A DNA stretch of 64,000 nucleotides from Karalla daura (GCA_029224185.1 CM055211.1:2002146-2066145); one strand, 5' to 3'. Shown: positions 46,421-58,789, counted from the first letter of the stretch. The notes: generated by a model from the sequence alone, not told the origin. A program made the numbers and translations.

Positions 46421-48599
46421 CAAAATGCACACAACGGCCCTTTCATTTCCCTCGGAGCGGAGCGGGCTCGACTCCTTTCTATGCCGGGGTCTCTGTTCTC
46501 CTCAGGCTCCCATCCAACTATATCTGCCTCATCTTCACCCCCGTATCCCTACACTGACAGGCGCCCCCCCCTCCCCCCTCCAACGCAGCGAGTGTGAGCA
46601 GCGATCTCTCCTGCGTGGAGAGAAGAGGAAAAAAAGGAAGGCGCACAGGCCTCGACCATCGCTTCGAGCCGAGTCTCCCCCTAGGTGGCGGTAAACATCA
46701 GGAAACCCAGTCCTGCCGGACCTCCTCGTTCCCGTTCCGTGTGTGTGTGAGAGAGAGAGGGAGAGAGGGAGCGTTAAACCCGCGCCTGACCCCTCTCTGT
46801 GTGATTAGGAGGAGCGGCCGGAGCGGAGCGAGGAGCTGCGGACGGATGCGGCGCCACCTGGTCCTGACGTCCCTCGAGCCGGAGACGTCGAGGTTCGGAG
46901 GCGTACAGTAAACACGGCGAGAGGCTTTGTTCTCGTCATTAACCTCTTTGTCTGTAAACCTCCGGAGTGCAGAGCGACAGGTTAAACGACGGCCCCCCCC
47001 CCCCCCGTGTAATCGTCGTCACCTCGCTCCGAGTGACGCGCTCGGATCGGAGGGGGTAAAACAAAGCGAGTCTGGAGTATCCTCCGAGGTCAAGATCGCA
47101 GCCTCCCCCTTCGCGACGTGACACGCGTGGCTTCGCCCTCCGAGCCGCACCCACAGGTGGGCAACACCCCCCCCCCCCCCCTCTCCTTCCCCACCATCCC
47201 TCGGCCCGGGGCGTGGGAGTGGAAGCGGGACGTGAGGAAGCCGAATCAATATCATGTGAATTATTATTGCGCGCTCCTCTCCGAGACCCTCCCGCCTTCC
47301 TCCTTTTTGTTGTCTCCCTTCATTTCCTCGCCTAAGTTCACCACTATACACACACACGCACATAGACACACGCACACTCCCCTGCCACCTCCACACACAG
47401 GCGCACACATGCACTGGTCTTGCAGCTCACCCTTGTTGGAGTGCTCATTAGTCAGTGCAGTGATGCAGAGTAGCCCTGTCATTAGCTGAGAGCTCTGTGT
47501 CCTCCACTCCCTTCCCTCCGTTTTATTCTTCTTCTTCTTCTCCCCTCTACTAAGGACTCGTCTTCGTTTTTATCTCGGAACGCCGGGGGCACTCCGGCAG
47601 ATCTACATGACAAAGATCTCCCCAATCCCGCCGACGTCCAAATACCCTCCGCGGAGCGTCTTTATTAGCGCGATCGGGATCAGGTGTCCTAATTGCCTCC
47701 GCCGAGCGTGTCACGCGTTACCGCCGGAGAGCCGGGCTCCGTCTCTCCGGCTCCGTCTCTCCGTCGAGTTAAACCATCTGCTCTGGTGCAGGACCAAAAG
47801 AAAAAACAATAATACTCCTCCTAGTCCCGCACAGAACATCAAACACACCAGACGTATACCAGACGTGGCCGCGGTAAATCACGTCATATGTAGTGTTTTC
47901 AGTGAAACAGCGCCGGGGCCCTTCAGGAAGGTCAGGGGTGAACGTCAAGGGGTCCGAGGGGTTAATTAAGGGAAGGAGGATGTTACCTCTGTTCCTAACA
48001 GGCGTGTGTGCGGAGTCTGAAACCTGTTGCCGTCACCCAGCGTGGACCACACGGCCCCTCTTCTCCCTCCATCCGATACGGGGCGTAACTTGCGGGGGAC
48101 AATCCATCACACTTCTCTCTGGAAATCGCCCCAAACTACCTACGTGCGCTGACCGTCGACCCCGTCCGATCAGGATCCGCTCCTCCATCCATCCATCGCT
48201 CCTCTCCCTCTCCGCCCGCCTCCTCGCCCCCGTGATGCTTAACGCCCGCTCGTCACGCCGACGGCCCCATCGCCGAGGCGAGACGCATGCGCTCCGTCCT
48301 CGGACGCGCCCGCCCCGCATCCCCAACACCCTAATTTGCCGTGCCCCCGGCCTGCAGACTGATGGGGGACGCGGGTCGCCCCCATCAGTCTCCGCCCCCC
48401 GGCTCCTTATCTCCCGGCCTCATGTTCGGTTAAACGCGACATCCCCTAATACCGGCCCGACTGATGGCCGCCCCGTTGAAATCAATCAATCAGTCCGCGC
48501 CGGACTCCCGGAGCCGGGCTTCACAGGTGCGTCTCACCCGCCGCACGTCCCCTCCTCTTCGAGGGGGGGGGGGGGCCTGGCGTCGATGGGGGGGGGAGG
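46421..48599. other. Upstream intergenic block, no gene seen
   Basis: CpG-rich sequence with C runs (46986-47006, 47168-47181). The 284-codon open frame at 47893-48747 is the longest in the window, but it is an arginine/proline/serine-rich translation of GC-rich DNA with no domain or splice logic that I can recognise. Confidence 0.6.
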
Positions 48600-48792
48600 C
48601 ATTTCCGCCGCGCACACCACTCATCACGTCCGACCCGCAACAATGCAATTAATGGACACAATGGTGATGGCGCCGGGAGGACATTCCTCTTCCTCATCAC
48701 GCATTCTGCGCCGCGCGCTGCTACAAATGACCAAACACTCCATATAATAGCACATCATTTAGCCAATGTCCTTCGCCGGCCCGGCTCCCCAC

Positions 48793-48841
<49 letters not shown>

Positions 48842-48960
48842 AACCGCACTGGCCATCAAAACCTCCGTGATAGAGCACATTAATTACAGCCATCCGCAGA
48901 CAGCTATGATTACAATTTCACACGTTTCAATGGACTACGGCCATTTGCCACAAAACTGCA
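48600..48960. promoter_or_regulatory. Candidate conserved non-coding block split by a CA repeat
   Basis: Two unique patches, 48620-48775 (with ATGCAATTAATGGACACAAT) and 48858-48960 (with CACATTAATTACAGCC and GATTACAATTTCACACG), flank a CA repeat. Both have TAAT cores. Inference from composition. Confidence 0.22.
48790..48842. repeat. (CA)n microsatellite
   Basis: CA repeat with one CAAACA interruption. Confidence 0.97.
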
Positions 48961-49436
48961 GAGGCAGAGCAATGACTGGCGAAAAGGAGGGTGCGGCGCA
49001 GAGGAGGCGGGAGGCGGGGGGTGGTGGTGGTGATGGGGGGTGGAGGTTGGGGGGGGGGCTGGATAATTCTCCGGAGAGCTGCGGATGCGGGATGTGTGGA
49101 CGCATGGATGCTGACAGCTCCGGCGTGGAGAGCAATGCGCTGTAATTGCATGCAAATGGACCTGAAATCTGGATCTTAACACGTCTTCATTAGTCGCTCC
49201 ACGAGTGTCCGCGGCGGCTCGGATGGGGGGGACAATGGAGGCCCGGGAGTTAATTCTTAGCCCGCCCGGTTTCTGTTTTCATACCGGACAACTTTAATTA
49301 AGCGATAGATTAAGTTTTGAAGGGACGGGTTTTACGCATTGAATCCCATGAGTGCTCTAATAAACAGCGGAGTGTAATCAGTCAGCGATATCAGATCGGG
49401 GTGAAAATAGACACAGACGTCTACCCCCCCCCCATC

Positions 49437-49439
<3 letters not shown>

Positions 49440-49467
<28 letters not shown>
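49440..49467. repeat. (CA)n microsatellite
   Basis: Uninterrupted CA repeat of 28 nt. Confidence 0.96.
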
Positions 49468-49470
<3 letters not shown>

Positions 49471-49848
49471 CCCCGACACTTTAAATAGACCTTAAACATG
49501 GCGTCTTGATGGATTGTGAATAAATTAGCCCCTCCATCCTTCATCTTGCCGAGAAGTTGAACTTTCAAACCTCCAGCAGTTGATTCTCCAACAGCCTGAG
49601 GCGACGCAAACACTTGTATACCATCGCCACGTAAACTCCAGTGTATTAGCATTTGTCTGGAGATGCCGCAGATGCAGGAGTCCAGCGTCTCTAACGATTT
49701 TCACTGCGTTCTTGAGCGCGCACGACGGCCGCGGAGCGCTGAGCGCCGCAACGTCTGCAAACTTTCTCGGCCCGCTCGTCTCGGGTCGAACGTCCGTAGG
49801 AATAAACAAGATGTGGGATAAAACTGGCGGGATGGGTGGTGGAGCGGA

Positions 49849-49869
49849 GGGGGGGGGGGGGGGGGGGGG
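49849..49869. repeat. G homopolymer
   Basis: About 21 consecutive G. Confidence 0.96.
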
Positions 49870-51378
49870 CACCTTTCACGCCACTCATATTAAAACACTG
49901 ATCGCGGCTTTGAAAGAACTAAGTGCATCACCGGGGGCGCAGGTCCCCCTCTTATCTATTTTTGAGACGCGACTTGATCATGAAATGCAGCTTTGGTGAG
50001 CAGCAACCGCTGATGGGGACAAAGTGTGTGGCAGCACGCATTATATTCATACTCCGTCGTGAAGGGTGTCTCGAATCTGTTTCTTCTGGGTTTATTTTTC
50101 CCCCCCTTGCGTCTGGAATCGCTTTGACCTGTAATCCCTGAAGATTATGGCGGCTAAACTGCCCACTGTGTGTTTTCATGCTCTTTATCAACTGCTGGTA
50201 CGCTTGGCGGAGAGGACTGCTGGCCTCTGGATGCCCTTAGCCTGACATTCAGGGATCACAGGGGTAGCTGGCTGTGCACATGGACGTGCGTGCGCGCGCG
50301 CGTGCTTGTGTGTGCGTGTGTGTGTATGTTAGACGTGTGTGTGCGGCGCCCTCGGGGCGGAGCCCGGCTCCTAGGAGGCATCGGCGGGGTCAAGGGGCCA
50401 CGGCAATTAGGAAGCAGCTGGAGCCATTAATTAGCTGATATATCACTTACACCATTGTTGGTGCGGAGTGTGCAGCGTGGACTGTGGAGTGACTATTCCG
50501 GGGTCCGCAGACGGACACGCGCGATGACGTCAGACGCCAACAAGAGAGTCCAAGACGCCGGAGAGGCTCTTTCAGCCCGGCGGCCCCCCCTTCTTCAGGC
50601 AACGTGTCTCCTGAATTTACATCATTTTTTTTCTCTCCGTCTCTCTCTTTTTTTCCTCTTAGTTTGTACGGGGAGGGTTTCACCTGTGATCCCGGGCTGC
50701 CTTGAGCGGTTTGATTTTCCTCTCTGTGCCTCCAAGCCAGGCTGTGAACTTTCAAAGGCTGCGAGTAAAGCCGCGGCGAAAAAACTCAGAGAGAGGGTCG
50801 GAGGAGGGGGAGGGGGAGGAGGGAGGAGGGGGTTCAAATGGAGAGGAGGAGGGGGCGGCGGAGACGGGGAGGAGGGGGGGGGGGGGTCTGAGTCTGAGAT
50901 CTCAGGAGCTCCGTGGCTGAGAGGGGAGGATGGCGGACGCTTGTTTGGAAACCATAGCGATGCGGCTCGTAATGGGGACTGACAAGGCCACCCAGGCGCA
51001 CGTGCGTGATGCTGCCCTCCTCTGCCACCTGATATCCCGGCATGCACCTCTCCACACCCCTCCCTCCCTCCCTCCTTCCTCCCTCCTTCCTTCCTTCCTC
51101 CCTCCCTCTCCTCCCTTCCGCCGCGCTCTCTCGGCCATCTTGAGGAGCCGCCGTGATTGACAGCGGCTGACGATAAAGGCGGCGCGGCGCTGAAGGATGC
51201 CGGCCTCCGTGATGGAGTGCTCGTGGGGGAGAGCGGCTATTGAATCCTCTTTTTAATCTGTCTGTCAAGGTTATTGAAAGTGCCGTCTTCGTTATTGCGC
51301 GCCAGCCTTGGACTTGGAGGGGCCGCGCGTACGGGAACACACCCCGTTCCGATGGGCAGATAAACACGGCGTACAAGC

Positions 51379-51420
51379 TCGCGCGCGCGCACACACACAC
51401 ACACACACACGCGCGGCGCG
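51379..51420. repeat. (CG)n(CA)n(CG)n alternating tract
   Basis: Purine-pyrimidine alternating sequence CGCGCGCGCG, CA repeat, then GCGCGGCGCG, a Z-DNA-prone pattern. Confidence 0.95.
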
Positions 51421-51790
51421 CACACACTCAGGCTGAGAGTGAGAATGCAAAGCGCACTGGTGTTTAAAAAGTTGCTGTGGAGACGGAAGTGGACGTCGAA
51501 AGTCCTGTTGCCGGTCCACAAGCCCACTTCAACTTTGCCACCCGCCTGTTTCACCGATTTCGAACCGCACTGTGCCGCGGATGACGACTGTTTCTCTCTT
51601 GATTTTCCCGAACGCTCCGTGAATCCCCTCAAACGAACTCTGGACCCCGCCCCCAATCGATGTCCATCAGCGGCTCCGGCGATGACCTGTCGATGGGATC
51701 CTCATTAGGATTCGGGCGCGATGGCGCGCGGCGGCTGACGGATGGCTGGCTGAGTGGCAGCCGGCCAGTCGCCGAGGATGTATAAGGCGG

Positions 51791-51877
51791 CCTCCTCCTC
51801 CTCCTCCTCCTCCTCCTCCTCCTCCTCCTCCTCCTCCTCCTCCTCCTCCTCCTCCTCCTCATCCTCATCCTCCTCCA
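51791..51877. repeat. (TCC)n trinucleotide repeat
   Basis: About 23 perfect TCC/CCT units followed by CTCATC variants. It gives poly-Glu and poly-Arg frames on the minus strand that are not supported as genes. Confidence 0.98.
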
Positions 51878-53229
51878 CCTCGCCATAGCAACCCTTCGCT
51901 ACGCGGGCTCTCAGCATCAGCTGGCGCGCTTCCACTTCCTGTGGCCCGGCTAGGGCAGGGTAAAAGCCAGTCGGTTAGGGTTAGGGCGCCCGACGAAACC
52001 GACGTCTGTGGAGGATCGGACCGAGGCGGGCGGGGGGGGGGGGGGGGTATTGACCGTTCGGATCAGCTCGGAAGTGGAAAGTAAACTTTGCATCCCCCCC
52101 TCGCGTCCGTTTGTAATATCCCGAGCTTCGGCGAATCGCATGAGCAACCGGATGGAACTAAAAGTAATTAAGATCTACTCGGGGGTTAATTTGGTCAGTA
52201 ATGGTATTAAGTATGTATGGAGTAGCCCCCTTTTCTAAATACCAGTCCATTAAATCTGTGTTATTAAAGGATGATGCAGAAATGAGACCAAGCATACACA
52301 CATTAAAAATAATTGCTTTGTTCTGCGCGCTCTCGCCTTTCTCCCGGGGAGAAAGACGAGAGTAACTAAGGCCGGGTTTTAATGTTTATTATCGCTAATT
52401 GTCTCGCCATTCAGACGCGCCGTTTTGTCCGCTCTCTCCTCCTCCCCGGCTGGAATCAACCGGTCGGCGTCCGCTCGTTTGCGGCGCATTCAGACGGGGA
52501 ATAAAGGAGGCCTCGCGAGGCAAGGAGCGCTCCTTGAAACACCCCCCCCCCCCCTCCGGCGGAGGCAACCTCCCGTCCGCTCGGAGAACGCCGCGGGTCA
52601 CGCGCCGCCCTCGCACAGAATCGCGTTCGCGCGGCTTTGTCCGCCCCCGCGCGGCCCGCCGCCATCAACGCGCCGGCCCGGGATCGCCGGATAATCCATC
52701 AAGAGCCGGCGCCTTTCAGCGGGAATCAAAAGCTCGCCTTGCCTTGTATTCAAATTTCCCCGGCATTGTTCGGCCATTCATTCGCCCGGGCAAATAACGG
52801 ACCTCGGCGAGATGTGAACGGAAAAGGAAAACGGAGAGAGAGAGAAAGGAAGAGAGAGAGAGAGAGAGAAAATAATCACTTATTTACTCATGGAGTCAGT
52901 AATTTGCGTCGTCCCTGAACCGTCGGCGGTCGCCTGTGAGGGTGTGAATGCGCCCCGTCCATTCAGCGCGCCGAGCCGCCGCCGCGCTGCGTGGCGGAGA
53001 CAAAGCCGCTCCGCCTCGCCCGGTCGCACGCGCCGGGATGTTTGTCCGAGGCAGAGATCGCTGCGAGCGCCGGAACATGGCCGGCCCTGCCGCTCGCACC
53101 CCGGTGCGGCAATTAGGGACGCGTCTGCGCATATGTGCGTGCGCGCGGCATATGCCGTAGTCAGTGGGGAATAGCCCCCCCCCTCCCCACACCCCCCCGG
53201 GGAGCCGTCCGCCCCAGCCCCGCAGGCAG

Positions 53230-53430
53230 AGGCTCAAATTAGCGCGGGCCGTGCCTCATCCCCTTTAATGGCGTTTTAACTGTTATCGGGGCCTCTTATA
53301 TACGGTCATGCCGGCCGCGCCTGTGAAAAGGACAGCGCCACAATAGCCTCCGACTGAACTGTGACAGGCCAATTAATGAGGCTTCATTGGGAAACGCTCG
53401 TCACATAGGTCACCTGAGAGGCGTAATTAG
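53230..53430. promoter_or_regulatory. Candidate conserved non-coding block
   Basis: Unique sequence with CCAATTAATGAGGCTTCATT and GGCGTAATTAG words, between GC-rich repeats. Inference from composition only. Confidence 0.2.
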
Positions 53431-53459
53431 AAAGCGTCGTAGATTCTTATTTTTTTTTA

Positions 53460-53725
53460 ATCGGGGGTGGGGGGGGGTGGGGGGGGTGGGGGGGGATTGA
53501 AAGGGAGGGGAGCGCAATCGATGCAAAGGCGCACGGACGGATCCGGACGGTGGGAGCGGAGACGGTAAATAAAAAGGTGAGTGTTTATGGCAGGGGGAGG
53601 GGTGTGTTGTGGGGGGGGGGGGGGCGGGCGTGCCAGACGGCGTGCGGAAATGTCGCCCGTGAGGTTTTGATAGATGTGTCGCGGCGGGTGGGGTGGGGGG
53701 TGGGGGCGGGTGGGGGGGGGGGGGA
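53460..53725. repeat. G-rich region with repeated G runs
   Basis: Clusters of G runs at 53463-53495, 53610-53624 and 53690-53724 separated by single T or C, a pattern capable of forming G-quadruplexes. Confidence 0.85.
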
Positions 53726-55174
53726 CGCGAACGGGAGCCAATTACATTCATAATGTCAAGCGCAGGAACGAGCCTGGGCGTTATTGCGCGGAAGCTAATT
53801 GCAAAGGAGATGCTAAGATGATTGAAACGGCCGGGGCCGTTCCCGGACAGCGCGAGACGCTCCGGAGATGGCCGCGGCGCTAACAGCTTGTACCGCCCGC
53901 CCCGTAATTACATTTAACGGGTCGTCTTATCAGCGAAAGCCGATTCGGATTATCACGGCCCGGACCAGGCCGACGGAACAAAATTGTATTCCTCGTTTTT
54001 CTCTTTTTTTTCCTCCCCCCGAGTGATGAGCGCTCGGTCCGTCCTGCTCGCGGGGAGGCGGCGGAAGATAATATTGCGGGTGGGTGGGGGTGGGGGGGGG
54101 GGGTTAAACTCTCGGATCGCCTCTTCAGAAGGTAAAATGGAGCACTGGAGCGCCACGCTTTGTGTTTCTCAAGAAGCCCGCCTGGAAGGTCCGCCGTCGG
54201 CATTCAGCGCCACTTAACTCCCCCCACCCGCGACGGTATGCGGAGGCACACACAGGGCGCGTTGCCGAGCCGTCCTCAGCACTGACCCCATCCGGCGGCA
54301 CTGACCTCACCATTGTCGGCGCTCTGCGCATTCAGATTGTATGCTAATAAGGGCGGCGCGGGGAGGGATGGATGGAGGGGAGGGAGGGGAGGGGGAGCCG
54401 GAGACGTGCTTCGTTATCAACTGTGCGCAACACTCGGGAAGCATTGTCCTTAAAAAGGAGGATCCCGTGAAAAGGTGGAGGTCGAGGCGGTGGATGCGGG
54501 TGAAGTCTCGACTCCTCTCCTGATCGGTTTGAAGGACAACTGGGCGCCCGCCTGACCCCTGCGAGTCGGGAGAACCAGGAGAAGGAGGAAAAAGCAGCTC
54601 CTAGCGGGTTTCTTTGCAGGTGCTGGAGAGTTACGGCTTGTGAACGGCACGAGCGTGTTGTTGTCGGGCACTCGGAGAGGCTCAGGGCCCGTGTGTCCGC
54701 GTCAGAGCCTCATCCGCGGGCGTGCAATCAGGCAGCATAAGCGACGGGCCCTTCGGCCTAAGACCACATCATCCGACCCGGGGGCGGCGCTCGGAGCTTA
54801 GGAGGAGCTTAAGGCGGGGGAGGAGGAGGAGATGCATCATTCATGGAGCAACGCTTCCTGGCGGCGTGCACAGCGCGTCTCAACCGGTTAACCTCCACCT
54901 CAGACTAATCCCCGACCCGGGCGAGGGTTTCACCGAAGACGTCGGCGGGCGAAACGGAGCGATAAATGGCATTTCCAGTCCGTCTTTTCTTGTTTAAGTA
55001 AATGAGCGTGTTTACTCCCCTCCCCCACCCCCCCACCCCCCCCACCACCACCACAGAGTTGTTAGGTGACGCCTGCGTGCCAATAGGGACTCTCGGTCGT
55101 TGCTTTGAAGGACAAGTGTGGTGATAGTTAGCGTGTAACCAAAGCAACGGCGAACATCTCCCGCAAACAAGTAT

Positions 55175-55194
55175 CTGTGCGTGCGTGTGTGTGT

Positions 55195-55232
<38 letters not shown>

Positions 55233-55242
55233 GTGTGTGTGC
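55175..55242. repeat. (GT)n imperfect microsatellite
   Basis: GT repeat with GC and AA interruptions. Together with the CA repeat at 55380-55421 it forms a potential long inverted repeat. Confidence 0.96.
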
Positions 55243-55379
55243 GTTCAGTGTGGCTCGTCTTATCCTCTGTGCCACAGAGCTGCATTGTTGTCCAAAAACT
55301 ATTAAAAACACATCAGCGTGCCACACTGTTGCACCGGCTGACATGTTGCTTCATTAGCGCGTGCACGCACAAAACGCGC

Positions 55380-55383
55380 ACGC

Positions 55384-55421
<38 letters not shown>
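55380..55421. repeat. (CA)n microsatellite
   Basis: CA repeat of about 40 nt, complementary to the GT repeat to its left. Confidence 0.97.
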
Positions 55422-55724
55422 CCGAAGACGATAAGAAAAAGACTATTTTTCAAGACGAGAGCGGGCGTGCAGTCCAACTGCAGACATTCCAGACACAGGG
55501 AAAGGGTTTCATGTTTCATGTGGCTCTGATACGGGAAATCTCGCGCCCTTTCTCGGCTAATAAAACGAACCGTTATTTAATTTAACGATCTCCGAACCCC
55601 ACGGGATTCATGGTGCGACCCCCCCCCCCCAACCCCCCCCTGCCCCCCCCGCCCCCCCGCCGGGGGTCCTGGGGTTCCTCGGCTCCGGGAGCCGCCCGGA
55701 TGAAAAAGGCGGCGCAGAGAGCGA

Positions 55725-55960
55725 ACGCTAATTGTTCATCTATTTTTAAGGCGGCCGATTCGCGAAAAACACGGCCTTTGGTGTAGCGATTAATATTCGC
55801 CTTTGCTCGGCGGTAAACAAAGACAAAGCTGCGATTTTCCTCCTCTTTAATTAATCGAACGGGCGCAACACGTAGCCCGCTCTATTTGCTATTTTAAAAA
55901 GACATTCTTCAGCTGCATCCCATGTGCATATTTAAGCAGGCCTGAGAAGAGGAGGAACAT
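55725..55960. promoter_or_regulatory. Candidate regulatory patch with TAAT and ACAAAG words
   Basis: Unique stretch with GCGATTAATATTCGCC (near-palindromic), AAACAAAGACAAAGCTG and CTTTAATTAATCG, bounded by C runs and a CA repeat. ACAAAG is a SOX/TCF-type core. Inference only. Confidence 0.25.
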
Positions 55961-55990
55961 GCTAATCACGGCAACTTACTCTCCCTCTCA

Positions 55991-55992
<2 letters not shown>

Positions 55993-56053
<61 letters not shown>

Positions 56054-56055
56054 AC
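55993..56055. repeat. (CA)n microsatellite
   Basis: CA repeat of about 56 nt with a GA interruption at the end. Confidence 0.98.
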
Positions 56056-56230
56056 AAACAGATCTGCAGTGCAGATTCCATAGGATGAACCAGGCTGGAG
56101 TGACGCTCCGGCCTTGATTTGAGAGTGGCTGTAATCAAGCTCTGTGTGCGGTTAATTCTATGTTCTATTATGTGCTTACATGCATAGGCATGAGTGGCTG
56201 TGCTCTCTCTCCCCCCTCTCTCTCTCTCTT

Positions 56231-56237
<7 letters not shown>

Positions 56238-56267
<30 letters not shown>
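56238..56267. repeat. (CT)n(CA)n compound microsatellite
   Basis: CT-rich tract (from about 56202) leading into CA repeat. Confidence 0.95.
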
Positions 56268-56273
<6 letters not shown>

Positions 56274-56717
56274 GCATGTGCAGCCTGTGTGTCTCCGTGC
56301 CCGGCTGCGAGTCATTAGCCATTCCAGACGCAGGGTGATCAGCAGAGCCAGCCTGGCCTGAGACAATTAGAGACCCCAGAGGTGGCTGCACATCACAATG
56401 AGCCCTGCGGCCATGATTAAAACATCAGCCGCACTCTATGCAACGCTGACGGGAAGCGAGAGAGAGAGAGGGAGGGAGAGAGAGGGGAGGGGAGGAGAGG
56501 GGAGTGAGACAGAGAGAGGGGCAGAGAGGGAGAGAGAGAGATCACAAAAAAAGATGAAGGCAGAGGGAGTTAAGTTCCATCAGCCGCCCGTGTTCCTGAT
56601 TAAAACAAAAAGGCCCGCGCGTCGCTTTATGAGCTGCGAGAGGCGGCCTTCATTTGTTCTTTATTGCGCGTAATATCCCAGACGCGTCGTCCACACGGAA
56701 GTGGGAACGAGATACCA

Positions 56718-56749
56718 CCCCCCCCCCCCCCCCCCCCCCGCCCCCCCCC
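56718..56749. repeat. C homopolymer tract
   Basis: About 22 C, one G, then nine C. Confidence 0.96.
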
Positions 56750-57289
56750 ACCGCACCCGCGCTTGCATAAGAGCGCGGCAGCCAGTGGATTACCTCCGCT
56801 ATCTCCTGTGACATTTGTGGCTCTGATATGCATCTCGGCGGGGGGGGAGATTTAGATAGCAAATCTCGGCGGCGCACTCCGACGAGCCGCCCGGAGCCCA
56901 CCGCGCCCCTGAAAGCTCCGAGCGGCCCCCCGACCGGGCCCCCAGCGCTGGGGCCGAGCGGGCCGGGTTTCCCCGGGCCTCGCCACGTCCGCGCGGCACG
57001 GGGGCGTGCGCGCCGAGCGGGGTTTCTCTGGCGGAACGACAATAGTTATGATTCAGAAATCAATGTCAAGGGGGCCCGCCTCGAGTTGAGCTGGCGACGG
57101 CAACTCCGCGTTTTCGAGATGCGAGGCTCGAGTGTCATTCGTGGCCAACCTAATCTCCCGGGCTTCAGGTTGACATTGGCGGCGGGGAAGAGCGGAGAGG
57201 GTACTCGCGCATGGAGGATGGAAACCTACGGAGAGACCGAGGTCAACGACCTTTACCTTAAAACGGTCTTTTTGTTTCGTTTCTTTTTT

Positions 57290-57750
57290 TTAACATCAGG
57301 GCAATTCCAGTGCATGTTCTGAGCGTGGCTTCCAAACGTTCACACAACCAGTGGTGGCGCGTGTTGAATGGCCATACGTAACACATAAGGAATACTGCTC
57401 TCATGATAAAAAACAACAATGATGATGACATTGATCCCATCAGGATTAGACGAGGTAATCTGGCTTAATGCAGCCCTGGTTGGACTGGTCACATTCGAGG
57501 TGAGGGGCGTCAGAAACTGCCAAAAAAAATGAAGTGTCTAAAGATTAAAATCAGATGTTAACTCTTGAAAGGGGATAAATTATCAAGCAGTTCTCAAAGA
57601 TGATGTTGTTAAGAAGCTGGGGGCAGACTTGTGCCAAAGACTGGGGAGAGGGTATCTAAGAGGCTGTTGGCAGGGTGAGGACAGGCATACTGGGACCAAC
57701 AAGAGTTTATTTATGTGCTTCCTGTATCTTTTCACGTAAGTATAGTCCGC
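57290..57750. other. CpG-poor unique patch of unknown origin
   Basis: About 450 nt with far fewer CpG than either side, including CATGATAAAAAACAACAATG and GAAGTGTCTAAAG words. No open frame or terminal repeat identified. It may be a decayed mobile element. Confidence 0.45.
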
Positions 57751-57999
57751 CATTGTTGCTCTGAAGTGTCTCTCGGCAGCAGTGAGGCAGCTCCGGGGCT
57801 GCGGCTCCAGGTTCAGAAGTGACTTTTGTTCATCGAAACCTTTTGCCCGAGCCGCTCAGACACGCAAAAGTCGCCGGCGAGGCCGCTCACACGCTCCTCG
57901 GAAAAAACCAACGGGCCCGCCGCGAGTCCCACTGCGCTGTGCCCTCGCATCCCCAGTCCTCAGCGCTTCAGACGACCCGCTCCGCCAGCCCCACCCTCG

Positions 58000-58023
58000 C
58001 CCCCCCCCCCCCCCCCCCCCCCC
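58000..58023. repeat. C homopolymer
   Basis: About 24 consecutive C, followed by more C runs to 58265. Confidence 0.96.
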
Positions 58024-58330
58024 ACCCCCCCCGCCCCAGGAGCCTCCCCTGTCCTCTGATCTGGAGCGACACCGCCACTTACCCGAGGCGGCGCTGCTCC
58101 AGTCCCCGCGGTGAGGCGCCCTCTGGCCCCCCCCGCGCCCCCCCCCCCTCCCCCCCTTGTTCTTCTGCTTCAGTCGCCACCGAGCCGAGCCGCATGGGAG
58201 CTCCACTCCAGCGCCCCGGGCAGCCCACAGCGGGCCCCGGCCCCCCCCCCCCCACCCCCACGCCCCCCCACCCTCCAACTCCCAGCACGCCCCTCCCCCG
58301 CCCGCCCTGCCTGCTCTGCTGGTCCTTCCC

Positions 58331-58332
<2 letters not shown>

Positions 58333-58385
<53 letters not shown>
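58333..58385. repeat. (GA)n microsatellite
   Basis: Uninterrupted AG/GA repeat of about 53 nt. Confidence 0.98.
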
Positions 58386-58388
<3 letters not shown>

Positions 58389-58757
58389 AAACCAAAAAAA
58401 CGACATGTTCCAAGTTTCAACTCGGAGCCGGGGCGAAAAGGGGACGAGTCGGGCCGGATCTGACGGCTCCGATTCTCAGAAACACAAGTTCGCGGGGCCC
58501 GGGGATAGGCAATGACGCACGCGTAATTAGGCGCCCGTTTGCAGCCTCGCCCTAATGGAGGGAAAACAACGCCCGTCGGGCGCAATAGCGCGGCCGATGC
58601 GTCCCAGTCGCCGTCTTGGCCGCCGCCGCCGCGTCCCGGCCCGTCCCGGCACGCGCCTAATCGAATGTGACGGACGGCGTTATTCAATTCGGAAACAGTC
58701 GTACCTCAAAGAGCAAAGGAAATTGCGAAATTGATTCGGTGACAGCCAAATTGCGAG

Positions 58758-58789
58758 CCCCCCCCCCCCCCCCCCCCCCCACCCCCCCC
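58758..58789. repeat. C homopolymer tract
   Basis: About 23 C, one A, then eight C. Confidence 0.96.

Larger units (their letters stand above)
50600..53229. other. Upstream intergenic block, no gene seen
   Basis: GC-rich, with TTCC repeats (51055-51115), GGA-rich tracts (50800-50890), a two-unit TTAGGG word (51975-51987), a G run (52030-52047) and a C run (52540-52554). No exon or RNA gene recognised. Confidence 0.6.
53726..55730. other. Upstream intergenic block, no gene seen
   Basis: CpG-rich unique sequence plus GT (55175-55242) and CA (55380-55421) repeats about 140 nt apart and C runs (55619-55663). No recognised exon. Confidence 0.6.

Noticed and set aside
47893..48747. 284-codon plus-strand frame, the longest in the window
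   Set aside because: Its length is explained by GC-rich, stop-poor DNA. Composition is Arg/Pro/Ser-rich, with no family resemblance, and it contains a G run and a TAAT-rich patch.
51629..51935. Poly-Arg and poly-Glu frames
   Set aside because: Both are translations of the TCC trinucleotide repeat.
51975..51987. Two TTAGGG units, telomere-like
   Set aside because: Only two units inside ordinary sequence; expected by chance in a window of this size and composition.
57819..58463. 214-codon Pro/Arg/Glu-rich frame
   Set aside because: Made of C homopolymers and a GA microsatellite.
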